The notes beneath the pieces are model-generated. The model was not told where the DNA came from, made no database searches, and saw only the letters and a program-made list of their open reading frames with translations. 64,000 nt of DNA from Sandaracinaceae bacterium (GTDB lineage Bacteria > Myxococcota_A > Polyangia > Polyangiales > Sandaracinaceae): assembly GCA_040218145.1 (NCBI GenBank), contig JAVJQK010000065.1:62001-126000 (forward strand), read 5' to 3'. This document shows, piece by piece, positions 1 through 8,320 of the stretch (position 1 is its first letter; the number at the start of each line of letters is the position of its first letter). The position numbers were made by a program, and so were the translations under genes.

Positions 1-1160
1 TTCACAAGATCGCGACCGACAACGTCAAGGGCTCCGCGCGCACGATCTTCCACGACAACCTCCTCGGCTACAGCTGCTCGCGCGTCTGCCCGGTGGAGGT
101 GCTCTGCGCCGGGAGCTGCGTCTACAACCACTGGGGCCGGCCGCCGATCGAGATCGGTCGCCTTCAGCGCTACGCGACGGAGACGGCCCTGGCGAGAGAC
201 GCCGAGCTGCTGAAGCGCACCCGCAAGGCGCCGACGGGCAAGAAGATCGCGTGCATCGGCGGCGGCCCCGCGTCGCTCGCGGCGGCGGGTCACCTCGCGC
301 TCGACGGCCACACCGTGCACATCTACGAGAAGCGCGCCTACGCGGGCGGGCTCAACACGACCGGCGTCGCGCCCTACAAGCTCCACGCGCACGATTCGCT
401 GAAGGAGGTCCAGATGATCCTGGCCCTCGGCGACATCGAGCTGAAGACCGGCGTCGAGATCGTCGACGGAGAAGCGAGCGACGGGCAGGTCTCGGCCCAG
501 ACCCTGCTCGGCGACTACGACGCGATCTTCGTCGGCATCGGCCTCGGGCCCGACAACTTCCTCCACGTCGAGGGCGAGGACGGTCCGGGCGTGGTCGGCG
601 CCACCGAGTACATCGAGCAGCTCAAGCTCGACCCGGAGGCGAAGCTCGACGGCATCCGCACGGCTATCGTGGTCGGCGGCGGCAACACGGCGATCGACGT
701 CGCGCGCGAGCTCGCGCAGCTCGGCGTGCCGGAGGTCGCGATGGTCTATCGCAAGACCGAGGCCGCGATGAGCGGCTACGCGCACGAGATGGTCGGCGCC
801 CGCAAGGACGGCGTCCGCCTGGTCGAGAACCGGCAGCCGGCCGCGGTGGTGCGCGACGGCGACCGGGTGGTCGGCCTCAAGGTGCGGGCCACGGACGACG
901 GCGCGAGCGAGGAGACGATCCCCTGCGATCTGGTCGCGCTCGCGATCGGGCAGAGCCGGCTGACCCAGCTGGCCGCGGCGTTCGGTGAGGTCGAGCTCGA
1001 CGGCAAGGGCCGCGTGCGGGTCGACGCCGAGACGAACCGCACCGGAAACCCGAAGGTCTACGCGGGCGGCGACTGCGTCAACGGCGGCAAAGAGGTCGTC
1101 AACGCCGCCCAACACGGAAAGCTCGCCGCGCGAGCGATCACCGCCTCCCTGGGAGCCTGA
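1..1160 (+). CDS. preT: NAD-dependent dihydropyrimidine dehydrogenase subunit PreT (5' partial)
   Basis: The flavin subunit takes electrons from NAD(P)H and passes them to PreA for reduction of uracil or thymine in the cytoplasm. The frame is open from base 3, so the start lies outside the window. What remains begins just before the N-terminal Fe-S region, seen as CSRVCPVEVLC, in which the Cys spacing fits the GltD/DPD-type alpha-helical ferredoxin domain. A first dinucleotide fold follows (IGGGPASLAAAG, FAD) and then a second (VVGGGNTAIDVARE, NAD(P)H). The C-terminal part with AGGDCVNGGKEVVNAA is the second FAD-contacting segment. The stop lies 3 nt before preA, so the two are co-transcribed. 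GltD-like oxidoreductases share this fold; the preA partner decides the call. Confidence 0.9.
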   Translation, partial: HKIATDNVKGSARTIFHDNLLGYSCSRVCPVEVLCAGSCVYNHWGRPPIEIGRLQRYATETALARDAELLKRTRKAPTGKKIACIGGGPASLAAAGHLALDGHTVHIYEKRAYAGGLNTTGVAPYKLHAHDSLKEVQMILALGDIELKTGVEIVDGEASDGQVSAQTLLGDYDAIFVGIGLGPDNFLHVEGEDGPGVVGATEYIEQLKLDPEAKLDGIRTAIVVGGGNTAIDVARELAQLGVPEVAMVYRKTEAAMSGYAHEMVGARKDGVRLVENRQPAAVVRDGDRVVGLKVRATDDGASEETIPCDLVALAIGQSRLTQLAAAFGEVELDGKGRVRVDAETNRTGNPKVYAGGDCVNGGKEVVNAAQHGKLAARAITASLGA

Positions 1161-1163
1161 AGC

Positions 1164-2558
1164 ATGGCCGACCTGAGCATCGACTTCTGCGGCGTGAAGT
1201 CGCCCAACCCCTTCTGGCTGGCCAGCGCGCCGCCCACCAACACCGGCGACCAGGTCAAGCGCGCGTTCGACGCGGGCTGGGGCGGCGCGGTGTGGAAGAC
1301 CCTCGGCAACCCGATCGTGAACGTGTCGAGCCGCTTCGGCGGGGTCGACTACGGCTCCACGCGCATGATGGGGCTCAACAACATCGAGCTGATCACGGAC
1401 CGGCCTCTCGAGGTGAACCTCAAAGAGATGCTCGACGTGAAGAAGCAGTACCCGAAGAACCTGCTGATCGCGTCCTTGATGGTCGACACCCGCGAGGAGT
1501 GGCACGAGATCATCCAGAAGGTCGAGGACGTCGGCTCGGATCTGATCGAGCTCAACTTCGGTTGCCCCCACGGCATGTGCGAGCGCGGCATGGGCTCGGC
1601 CGTCGGCGCGGAGCCGGAGGTCCTCAAGGCCATCGTCGGCTGGGTGATGGAGAAGGCGAGCATCCCCGTCATCGTGAAGCTCACGCCGAACGTGGGCGAC
1701 ATCGCCGAGCCCGCCACCGCGGCCTACGAGGCGGGCGCGGACGCGGTGAGCCTGATCAACACCGTCAAGTCGATCGTCGGCGTGGACCTCGACAAGATGG
1801 TCCCGCTCCCCGTCGTGGGCAACGGCTCGAGCAACGGCGGCTACTGCGGCCCGGCCGTGAAGCCCATCGCGCTCCACCTGCTCGGCCAGACCGCGAAGGT
1901 CTTCCCGAAGCCCATCAGCGGCATCGGCGGGATCAGCAACTGGCGCGACGCGGCGGAGTTCATGGCCCTCGGCTCGACCAGCGTGCAGGTCTGCACGGCG
2001 GTCATGCACTACGGCTACCGCATCGTCGAGGACATGATCGAGGGTCTGAACGACTTCCTCGACGAGAAGGGCATGAGCTCCGCGATGGAGCTCGTCGGCA
2101 AGGCCGTCCCTCAGTACAAGGACTGGGGCGACCTCGACATGAACTATCACGTCGTCGCCGACATCGACCCCGACAAGTGCATCGGCTGCCAGCTCTGCTT
2201 CGTGGCGTGCATGGACGGGAGCCACCAGTGCATCCACCTGCCGGGCATGTCGCACGAGGAGAAGGTCGCGGCGGGGCACGTCGCGTTCCCGAGCGAGGTC
2301 CCGGACCGGCCGGTCATCGCCAAGGGCGGCACCCCCGGCGCGCGCGTCCCCTTCGTGCACGAAGAGGAGTGCGTGGGCTGCAACCTCTGCGCGCTCGTCT
2401 GCCCGGTCGAGGGCTGCATCACGATGGTGGAGAAGCGCAAGGCGCCCGAGCCCATCACCTGGAACGACCGCATCCGCGCGGGCACCGATCTCGTGCCGGG
2501 CGGGCTCGACGCGACGCAGAAGGCGCGCGGGGCCCAGGCGGACTCCGGCGCGGAATAG
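1164..2558 (+). CDS. preA: NAD-dependent dihydropyrimidine dehydrogenase subunit PreA
   Basis: This is the catalytic FMN/Fe-S subunit that reduces uracil and thymine to their 5,6-dihydro forms, 464 aa. Residues 1 to about 320 form a dihydroorotate-dehydrogenase-like TIM barrel with NFGCPHGMCERGMG as the active-site loop and the phosphate-binding glycines of GIGGISNW. Two 4Fe-4S motifs follow, CIGCQLCFVAC near residue 338 and CVGCNLCALVCP near 402. The ATG is 4 nt after the preT stop, and an NCS1 permease follows 2 nt after its own stop, giving a preT-preA-permease operon for pyrimidine use. The loop position matching the mammalian catalytic Cys (GLACG) reads GSAVG; this may be normal for bacterial PreA and is not taken as loss of function. 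Confidence 0.92.
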   Translation: MADLSIDFCGVKSPNPFWLASAPPTNTGDQVKRAFDAGWGGAVWKTLGNPIVNVSSRFGGVDYGSTRMMGLNNIELITDRPLEVNLKEMLDVKKQYPKNLLIASLMVDTREEWHEIIQKVEDVGSDLIELNFGCPHGMCERGMGSAVGAEPEVLKAIVGWVMEKASIPVIVKLTPNVGDIAEPATAAYEAGADAVSLINTVKSIVGVDLDKMVPLPVVGNGSSNGGYCGPAVKPIALHLLGQTAKVFPKPISGIGGISNWRDAAEFMALGSTSVQVCTAVMHYGYRIVEDMIEGLNDFLDEKGMSSAMELVGKAVPQYKDWGDLDMNYHVVADIDPDKCIGCQLCFVACMDGSHQCIHLPGMSHEEKVAAGHVAFPSEVPDRPVIAKGGTPGARVPFVHEEECVGCNLCALVCPVEGCITMVEKRKAPEPITWNDRIRAGTDLVPGGLDATQKARGAQADSGAE

Positions 2559-2559
2559 C

Positions 2560-4065
2560 GTGGCCGGCAGCAACGTCCCGCCGGAGCCCATCGAGGGCGC
2601 CGATCCTGGCCTCTTCAACGACGACCTCGCCCCGACCCCGGCGGCGGGCAAGACGTGGAAGTGGAACAACATCGCGGCGCTCTGGGTGGGCATGGTGGTC
2701 TGCGTGCCGACCTACATGCTCGCCGCGGGCATGGTCTCCGAGGGCATGAGCTGGTGGCAGGCGGTGCTGACCGTCCTGCTCGGGAACGTCATCGTGCTCT
2801 TGCCGATGATGCTGGTGGGCCACGCGGGCACCAAGCACGGCATCCCCTTCCCCGTCTTGCTCCGCTCGAGCTTCGGCACCCTCGGCGCGAACATCCCGGC
2901 CATCCTCCGCGGCCTCGTCGCCTGCGGCTGGTTCGGCATCCAGACGTGGGTCGGCGGCTCCGCCATCTACACGATGATCAACGCCTTGACCGAGGACGCG
3001 ATCGTCGGCGAGGCGCTCCCCGTGCTCGGCATCGACCCGGGGCAGGCGGGCTGCTTCCTCTTCTTCTGGGCGCTGCACGTCGTCTTCATCAAGTTCGGCA
3101 CCGAGTCGATCCGCTGGCTCGAGACCCTCGCCGCGCCCTTCCTCATCCTGATGGGGCTCGCGCTCCTCGCCTGGGCGTACGTGCGGGCGGGCGGATTCGG
3201 CGAGATGCTCTCCACGCCGAGCCAGTTCGACCCGGGCGGCCCCAAGGAGGGGCAGTTCTGGAGCGTGTTCCTGCCGAGCCTCACCGCGATGGTGGGCTTC
3301 TGGGCCACGCTGTCGTTGAACATCCCGGACTTCACGCGCTTCTGTAAGACCCAGAAGGACCAGGTGCTCGGCCAGGCGGTGGGCCTGCCGCCGACGATGG
3401 CGCTCTTCGCGTTCATCGGCGTGGCGGTCACGAGCGCGACGGTGGTGATCTTCGGCGAGGCGATCTGGGACCCCGTCCAGCTCCTCGGCCGCATGGGCGG
3501 CTTCGCGGTGATCGTCGCGCTCTTCGCGCTCGTCATCGCCACGCTGACCACCAACCTCGCGGCGAACGTGGTCGCGCCCGCGAACGGCTTCTCGAACATC
3601 GCGCCCGAGAAGATCAGCTTCAAGATGGGCGGCTACATCACGGCCGGCCTCGGCCTCGCGATGTTCCCGTGGAAGCTGCTCGAGAGCACCGAGGGCTACA
3701 TCTTCACCTGGCTCATCGGCTACTCCGCGCTCCTCGGCCCCATCGCCGGCATCCTCGTCAGCGACTACTTCGTGGTGCGCAAGACCGAGCTCGACGTGGA
3801 GGACCTCTTCCGCAAGCACGGCCAGTTCGCCTTCAGCGGCGGCTGGAACTGGCGCGCGCTCGTCGCGCTGGCGCTCGGTGTGTTCCCCAACGTGCCCGGC
3901 TTCCTCGCCGCGGCCGGCGCCGTCACCGACGTCGGCGACGTCTGGAAGAGCATCTACACCTACGCCTGGTTCGTCGGCTTCTTCATCAGCGGCGGCCTCT
4001 ACGCCGCGTTCATGAAGCTGGTCCCGCCCCGCCCCGTGGCCGCGCCGGCAGTCACCACCTCCTGA
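2560..4065 (+). CDS. NCS1 family nucleobase:cation symporter
   Basis: An inner-membrane permease of 501 aa with about 12 hydrophobic segments, matching the usual NCS1 length. Family signatures include the N-terminal WKWNNIAALWVGM segment, the GIPFPVLLRSSFG stretch and the conserved aromatic-rich TM region around ACGWFGIQTWVGG. NCS1 proteins import uracil, cytosine, allantoin or hydantoin with sodium or protons; the exact substrate cannot be read here. The GTG start is 2 nt past the preA stop, so uptake of a pyrimidine or hydantoin for the PreTA enzyme is the natural inference. Confidence 0.9.
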   Translation: MAGSNVPPEPIEGADPGLFNDDLAPTPAAGKTWKWNNIAALWVGMVVCVPTYMLAAGMVSEGMSWWQAVLTVLLGNVIVLLPMMLVGHAGTKHGIPFPVLLRSSFGTLGANIPAILRGLVACGWFGIQTWVGGSAIYTMINALTEDAIVGEALPVLGIDPGQAGCFLFFWALHVVFIKFGTESIRWLETLAAPFLILMGLALLAWAYVRAGGFGEMLSTPSQFDPGGPKEGQFWSVFLPSLTAMVGFWATLSLNIPDFTRFCKTQKDQVLGQAVGLPPTMALFAFIGVAVTSATVVIFGEAIWDPVQLLGRMGGFAVIVALFALVIATLTTNLAANVVAPANGFSNIAPEKISFKMGGYITAGLGLAMFPWKLLESTEGYIFTWLIGYSALLGPIAGILVSDYFVVRKTELDVEDLFRKHGQFAFSGGWNWRALVALALGVFPNVPGFLAAAGAVTDVGDVWKSIYTYAWFVGFFISGGLYAAFMKLVPPRPVAAPAVTTS

Positions 4066-4068
4066 GGC

Positions 4069-4329
4069 TCAGCCCGCGACCGTCGCCCACGCAGCGAGCG
4101 CGGGCTCGAGCTCGGCGGCGCGGCGCAGCAAGCGGCGGAGGGGCGCGGGCTCGTCGGCTTCGGCCAGGCAGCGCTGGAGGTCCGACTCGCCCAGCTCCAG
4201 GAGCTCGGCGAGTGCCTCCTCGAGGTCCGGCGTCTCCACGAGCCGCCGCAGCGCGCCGCACTCCTCGGCCAGCTCGGCCTCGAGCGCCTGCGCGAGCGCC
4301 TCGACGTCGATGGTGGGAACCAACCGCAT
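4069..4329 (-). CDS. Small helical hypothetical protein
   Basis: An 86-residue acidic, Leu/Ala/Glu-rich protein with no recognised domain, predicted almost wholly helical. Its ATG lies 11 nt beyond the stop codon of a truncated VapC-like fragment on the same strand. It ends 3 nt from the convergent NCS1 permease stop. It may have been the third gene of the old toxin-antitoxin cluster or an unrelated passenger. Codon use is like the neighbours, so it may be real, but nothing shows a function. Confidence 0.45.
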   Translation of the reverse strand: MRLVPTIDVEALAQALEAELAEECGALRRLVETPDLEEALAELLELGESDLQRCLAEADEPAPLRRLLRRAAELEPALAAWATVAG

Positions 4330-4340
4330 GCTCCGTCACT

Positions 4341-4512
4341 CTACGCGCGCCGGAGCGCCACGTCATAGCGCTCGAAGGCGGCGTCGTAGGTGAGGACCGG
4401 GATGGACTCCGCCATCGCCCGCGATCGCGACCTCCGCCCCACCCTCGACCTCCCGCAAGAGCTTGGAGAGGTTGGTCTTGGCCTCCTGGGCGTTGACGAC
4501 CCGCTTGCCCAC
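4341..4512 (-). pseudogene. Collapsed Phd antitoxin / PIN-domain toxin (vapBC-like) remnant
   Basis: Read on the minus strand from GTG at 4512, the first 30 or so codons give GKRVVNAQEAKTNLSKLLRE, typical of the N-terminal DNA-binding part of a Phd/YefM antitoxin, then VEGGAEVAIA. The frame loses sense near 4405-4422. In another frame, bases 4400-4341 encode PVLTYDAAFERYDVALRRA followed by TAG, which is the usual C-terminal end of a PIN-domain VapC toxin. The end of the antitoxin and most of the toxin, including its first catalytic acidic residues, are gone. One internal deletion joining the two genes explains this. No active toxin can be made. Confidence 0.75.
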
Positions 4513-4521
4513 ACCGTCATT

Positions 4522-4545
4522 TGGTCTGGTCAGCTGGTCTGGTCA
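4522..4545. promoter_or_regulatory. Direct-repeat operator of the lost antitoxin operon
   Basis: Two perfect 11-bp copies of TGGTCTGGTCA lie at 4522-4532 and 4535-4545, a 13-bp period, with CAGCTG at the junction. They sit 10 nt upstream of the GTG of the Phd-like remnant, where Phd/YefM-type antitoxins bind to repress their own operon. The minus strand reads TTGACC at the far edge, a possible -35. The tex start is only 30 nt away on the other side, so the repeats could now affect tex. Confidence 0.5.
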
Positions 4546-4574
4546 ACCGCGTACGGCGGTGGTAGTGCGCGGGC

Positions 4575-6707
4575 ATGTCTCAGCCGCTGACGGCCTCGGT
4601 CGCGAACGCGCTCTCGCTCCCCGACGCCGGCGTCGCAGCGGTGCTCGCGCTGCTCGACGAGGGCGCCACCGTGCCCTTCATCGCGCGCTACCGGAAGGAG
4701 CGCACGGGCGGGCTCGACGAGGTGCAGATCCGCGCCATCCAGGAGCGGCAGGGCACGCTGAAGGCGCTCGCCGACCGGAAGCAGACGGTGCTCTCGGCGA
4801 TCGAGGAGCAGGGCGCGCTCACCCCCGCGCTGCGCCGCGCCATCGAGGCCTGCGAGACGAAGACCGCGCTCGAGGACCTCTACGCGCCCTTCAAGAAGAA
4901 GCGCAAGACGCGCGGGTCGATGGCGCGCGACAAGGGCCTCGGGCCGCTCGCGGATCGCATCCTCGCCCAGCCGCGAGACGGAAGCCCGAAGCGCGACGCG
5001 CAGCCGTTCGTGAAGGGCGAGGTGAAGGACGTGGAGGACGCGCTGGCCGGGGCCCGCGACATCGTGGCCGAGACCGTCGCCGACGACCCGCGGGTGCGCG
5101 GGCTCGTGCGCGAGACCTTCCTGTCGCACGGGCGCATCCAGACCAAGGCCGCGCGCGGCAAGAAGAAGGAGCGCAGCAAGTTCGAGCAGTACTACGACTT
5201 CGCCGAGCGCATCGAGCGCATGCCGTCGCACCGCGTGCTCGCCATCCTGCGCGGCGAGTCGGAGGGCTTCCTGCGCTGGTCCGTGGACCTCGACCACGAC
5301 CGGCTCGTCGGTCAGGTCGAGCGGGTGGTCGGGGTGCAGCCCGGCTCTCCCTTCGCGGGGCAGCTGCGCGAGGCGGTGAAGGACGGCTACGCGCGCCTGC
5401 TCACGCCGAGCCTGACCAACGACGTCAAGAGCACCCTCAAGGAGAAGGCGGACGGAGAGGCCATCGAGGTCTTCGCCGACAACCTGCGCGATCTCCTGCT
5501 CGCGGCCCCGCTCGGCGAGGTGCCCGTCCTCGCCATCGACCCGGGCATCCGCACCGGCTGCAAGTGCGCCGCGCTCGACGCCACCGGCCGCTACCTCGAG
5601 GACGACGTCATCTACCCGGACCGCCGCAGGGACGACGCGGCGCGCGCCCTCGTGAAGCTCGTGAAGAAGCACGGCGCGCGCGCCGTCGCGGTGGGCAACG
5701 GCACCGCGGGGCGGGAGACCGAGGCGTTCGCGCGCGAGGCGCTGAAGGACGCGGGCATCGACGCGCTGGTCGTCTCGGTCAGCGAGTCGGGGGCGAGCAT
5801 CTACAGCGCCTCGGACGTCGCGCGCGAGGAGTTCCCCGACCTCGACCTGACGGTGCGCGGCGCGATCTCGATCGGCCGCCGCCTCCAGGACCCGCTCGCG
5901 GAGCTGGTGAAGCTCGACCCGAAGGCGATCGGCGTGGGCCAGTACCAGCACGACGTCGATCAGAAGCGCCTCGCGCAGAAGCTCGACGAGGTGGTGGAGA
6001 GCTGCGTCAACCAGGTCGGCGTGGCGCTCAACCTCGCGAGCGCGGCGCTGCTCTCGCACGTGGCCGGGCTCGGGCCCTCGCTCGCCAAGCGCGTCGTCGA
6101 GCACCGCGAGTCCGCGGGCCGCTTCACGCGTCGGAGAGAGCTCTTGAAGGTGAAGGGCCTCGGCCCCAAGGCCTTCGAGCAGTGCGCCGGCTTCCTCCGC
6201 ATCCAGGGCGGCCGCGAGCCGCTCGACGCCTCCGCCGTGCACCCGGAGCGCTACCCCCTCGTCCAGCGCATGGCCAAGGATCTCGGGGTGTCGGTCGACG
6301 CGCTCGTCGGCGACGCGGCCCGCGCCCGCTCGCTCGACCTGTCTCGCTACGTCGAGGGCGACGTGGGCCTCCCCACCCTGCGCGACATCGTCGCCGAGCT
6401 CGAGAAGCCCGGCCGCGATCCGCGCGAGGCCTTCGAGCCGCCGCGCTTCCGCGACGACGTGCGTGAGATGGGGGACCTGAAGGCCGGCATGCAGCTCGAG
6501 GGCGTGGTGACCAACGTCACCCACTTCGGCGCCTTTGTGGACGTCGGCGTGCACCAGGACGGCCTCGTGCACGTCTCCCAGCTCGCCGATCGCTATGTCT
6601 CCGACCCCCGCGAGGTCGTCAAGGTGGGTGATCGTGTGCAGGTGCGCGTGCTCGAGGTCGATCTCCAGCGCAAGCGCATCTCGCTCTCGCGCAAGCAGCT
6701 GGGCTGA
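4575..6707 (+). CDS. tex: Tex family RNA-binding transcription accessory protein
   Basis: A cytoplasmic nucleic-acid-binding protein of 710 aa, within the family range. The domain order is that of Tex: an N-terminal helical region with AVLALLDEGATVPFIARYRKE, a YqgF/RNase H-like domain near residue 320 (IDPGIRTGCKCAALD), helix-hairpin-helix repeats (VAGLGPSLAKRVVEHRE and VKGLGPKAFEQCAGF), and a C-terminal S1 domain from about residue 633 with GVVTNVTHFGAFVDVGVHQD. Tex interacts with RNA and the transcription machinery, though its exact role differs between species. It stands alone, ending with no spacer against the convergent amidohydrolase. Confidence 0.95.
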   Translation: MSQPLTASVANALSLPDAGVAAVLALLDEGATVPFIARYRKERTGGLDEVQIRAIQERQGTLKALADRKQTVLSAIEEQGALTPALRRAIEACETKTALEDLYAPFKKKRKTRGSMARDKGLGPLADRILAQPRDGSPKRDAQPFVKGEVKDVEDALAGARDIVAETVADDPRVRGLVRETFLSHGRIQTKAARGKKKERSKFEQYYDFAERIERMPSHRVLAILRGESEGFLRWSVDLDHDRLVGQVERVVGVQPGSPFAGQLREAVKDGYARLLTPSLTNDVKSTLKEKADGEAIEVFADNLRDLLLAAPLGEVPVLAIDPGIRTGCKCAALDATGRYLEDDVIYPDRRRDDAARALVKLVKKHGARAVAVGNGTAGRETEAFAREALKDAGIDALVVSVSESGASIYSASDVAREEFPDLDLTVRGAISIGRRLQDPLAELVKLDPKAIGVGQYQHDVDQKRLAQKLDEVVESCVNQVGVALNLASAALLSHVAGLGPSLAKRVVEHRESAGRFTRRRELLKVKGLGPKAFEQCAGFLRIQGGREPLDASAVHPERYPLVQRMAKDLGVSVDALVGDAARARSLDLSRYVEGDVGLPTLRDIVAELEKPGRDPREAFEPPRFRDDVREMGDLKAGMQLEGVVTNVTHFGAFVDVGVHQDGLVHVSQLADRYVSDPREVVKVGDRVQVRVLEVDLQRKRISLSRKQLG

Positions 6708-8288
6708 TCAGTCGCAGCGGACGAGCGGCTCGAGCTCGCTCGCGCGGCCGTACATGCCCATGATCGCCTCGAGCTGTCCGCGCACGTCGTCGAGGGTCTC
6801 GTCCATGCCGTTGTCGTGCCCGGGGGTCTGGGCCACGCAGAGGAACTTCATCGCGCCGCACGCGTCGAGCGCGTCGCAGGCCCCGTTGAGCGCGGCCGCG
6901 TCCTCGAGCCCGAGGTCGCCGTAGTAGGCCAGCCCGCCGATGAAGACGAGGCGCACGTCGGCGGCCTCGCTGTCGAGCACCGCGCGGTACGGGTCCGCGG
7001 CGCGACGGCCGAAGACCGTCACGTCCGCCGTCATGCCCACCTCGAGCCGACCGATGTAGGCCTCGAGCCCCACCGCGCCCGCGCTGCCCGCCGTCGCCAT
7101 CTCCCAGACCCGGGCCGGGGTGAGCGCGCCGATGCCCTCGGCCATGCCGTACGCGTGCGCGAAGCGCATCTCGGCCAGCAGGTGGTCCTCGCCCGACACC
7201 GTCCAGTCGGGGCCGAGGCCGACCTCGATGCCCATCTCGAGCATCGCCGCGATGGGCGCCGTCTCGCCGTAGAGGATCAGATTGCTCGAGGGCGACCAGA
7301 CCACGTGGGCGCGCGCCATCAGCGCCTCGGCGAGCTGCGCGTCGGTCAGCCCCATGGAGTGGATCAACAGCCCCACCCCGCTCCACGAGCCGTCGGGCGC
7401 CGCGAGCAGGCTCGTGCCCATGTGGCGGTTGCTGCGGGGGTCGCGTCCGGCGAACGAGTCGAACTCCGTGTCGATGTTGTTGCCCGTCACGCCTTCTTGC
7501 ATGTGCACGGCGTAGCGCGTGGTGGGATCGCTCGGCGCCGCGAAGTCCTCGACCAGGCCCGCGGCGTCGCTGTCGGTGATGTCGCGCGGCGAGCCGATGG
7601 CGGTCCGCATGTGGTCGTAGCCGAGCCCGTGATGGTGATCGGCGTTCCGGGCGAGGCGGTTCAGGCACGAGCGGTTCGCGGACTGGCCCATCACCGTGGT
7701 GGTGCCGTGCACGATCGAGCGCAGCTCGCCCCACTTGGCCCCCGGGCAGATGCGCGCGTTCTCGTTGCGCCCGTCGGTGAACGGGAGAATGTGCGCCTCG
7801 TACGCGGGCACGTCCGACCAGATGTATCGGTTGTCGTAGGTCTCACCCGCCACCCACTCGCCGAGGAAGTCGTAGGTGAGGTGGTTGTGCGCGTCGATGA
7901 GCCCGGGGCTGATGACGCCGAAGGTCTCGATCTCGGTCGCGGTCTCCGCCCCCGGGACCGCGCTGCAGTCGGCGGCCACGCACGCGATCGCGTCACCGAG
8001 GATCAGCACCTCGCCGTCGACGATGGGCCCGTCGGGCGCGAGCACCGTGCCGCGCAGCAGGAAGCCGCCCGACCCCGCGCGGGTCACGGACGCGGGAGGG
8101 CTCGGCTCGGAATTCGTCGGGAGCGGCCCCGCGTCGGGCGTCGGTCCGGAGTCGGGGAGCGGCCCGGCGTCGGTGGGGAGCGGCCCGGCGTCGCCCGGCC
8201 CCGCGTCGGGTTCGCCCACGCGCCGCGTGCACCCCACCGCGACGAGCGCGGCGAGGAGGACCGGGAGCATCACACTTCCATGCTTCAT
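6708..8288 (-). CDS. Amidohydrolase-family lipoprotein
   Basis: 526 aa. A signal peptide ends in a lipobox (LVAVGC) followed by an Asp-Ala-Gly-Pro-rich linker to about residue 65, so the enzyme is exported and lipid-anchored. The remainder is an amidohydrolase: an N-terminal beta-sandwich with the usual DGEVLILGDAIACV strand, then the metal-binding DAHNHL near residue 131, later conserved His and Asp positions (HMQEGV, VVWSPSSN), and a closing composite sandwich with GRLEVGMTADVTVFG. Members hydrolyse C-N bonds in cyclic or amide substrates with one or two metals. Extracellular placement is unusual for this superfamily and suggests scavenging or detoxification outside the cell. The substrate is unknown. 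Confidence 0.88.
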   Translation of the reverse strand: MKHGSVMLPVLLAALVAVGCTRRVGEPDAGPGDAGPLPTDAGPLPDSGPTPDAGPLPTNSEPSPPASVTRAGSGGFLLRGTVLAPDGPIVDGEVLILGDAIACVAADCSAVPGAETATEIETFGVISPGLIDAHNHLTYDFLGEWVAGETYDNRYIWSDVPAYEAHILPFTDGRNENARICPGAKWGELRSIVHGTTTVMGQSANRSCLNRLARNADHHHGLGYDHMRTAIGSPRDITDSDAAGLVEDFAAPSDPTTRYAVHMQEGVTGNNIDTEFDSFAGRDPRSNRHMGTSLLAAPDGSWSGVGLLIHSMGLTDAQLAEALMARAHVVWSPSSNLILYGETAPIAAMLEMGIEVGLGPDWTVSGEDHLLAEMRFAHAYGMAEGIGALTPARVWEMATAGSAGAVGLEAYIGRLEVGMTADVTVFGRRAADPYRAVLDSEAADVRLVFIGGLAYYGDLGLEDAAALNGACDALDACGAMKFLCVAQTPGHDNGMDETLDDVRGQLEAIMGMYGRASELEPLVRCD

Positions 8289-8320
8289 CGCGGCCAGCCT
8301 ACTTCAGAGCGGCCCCGACA

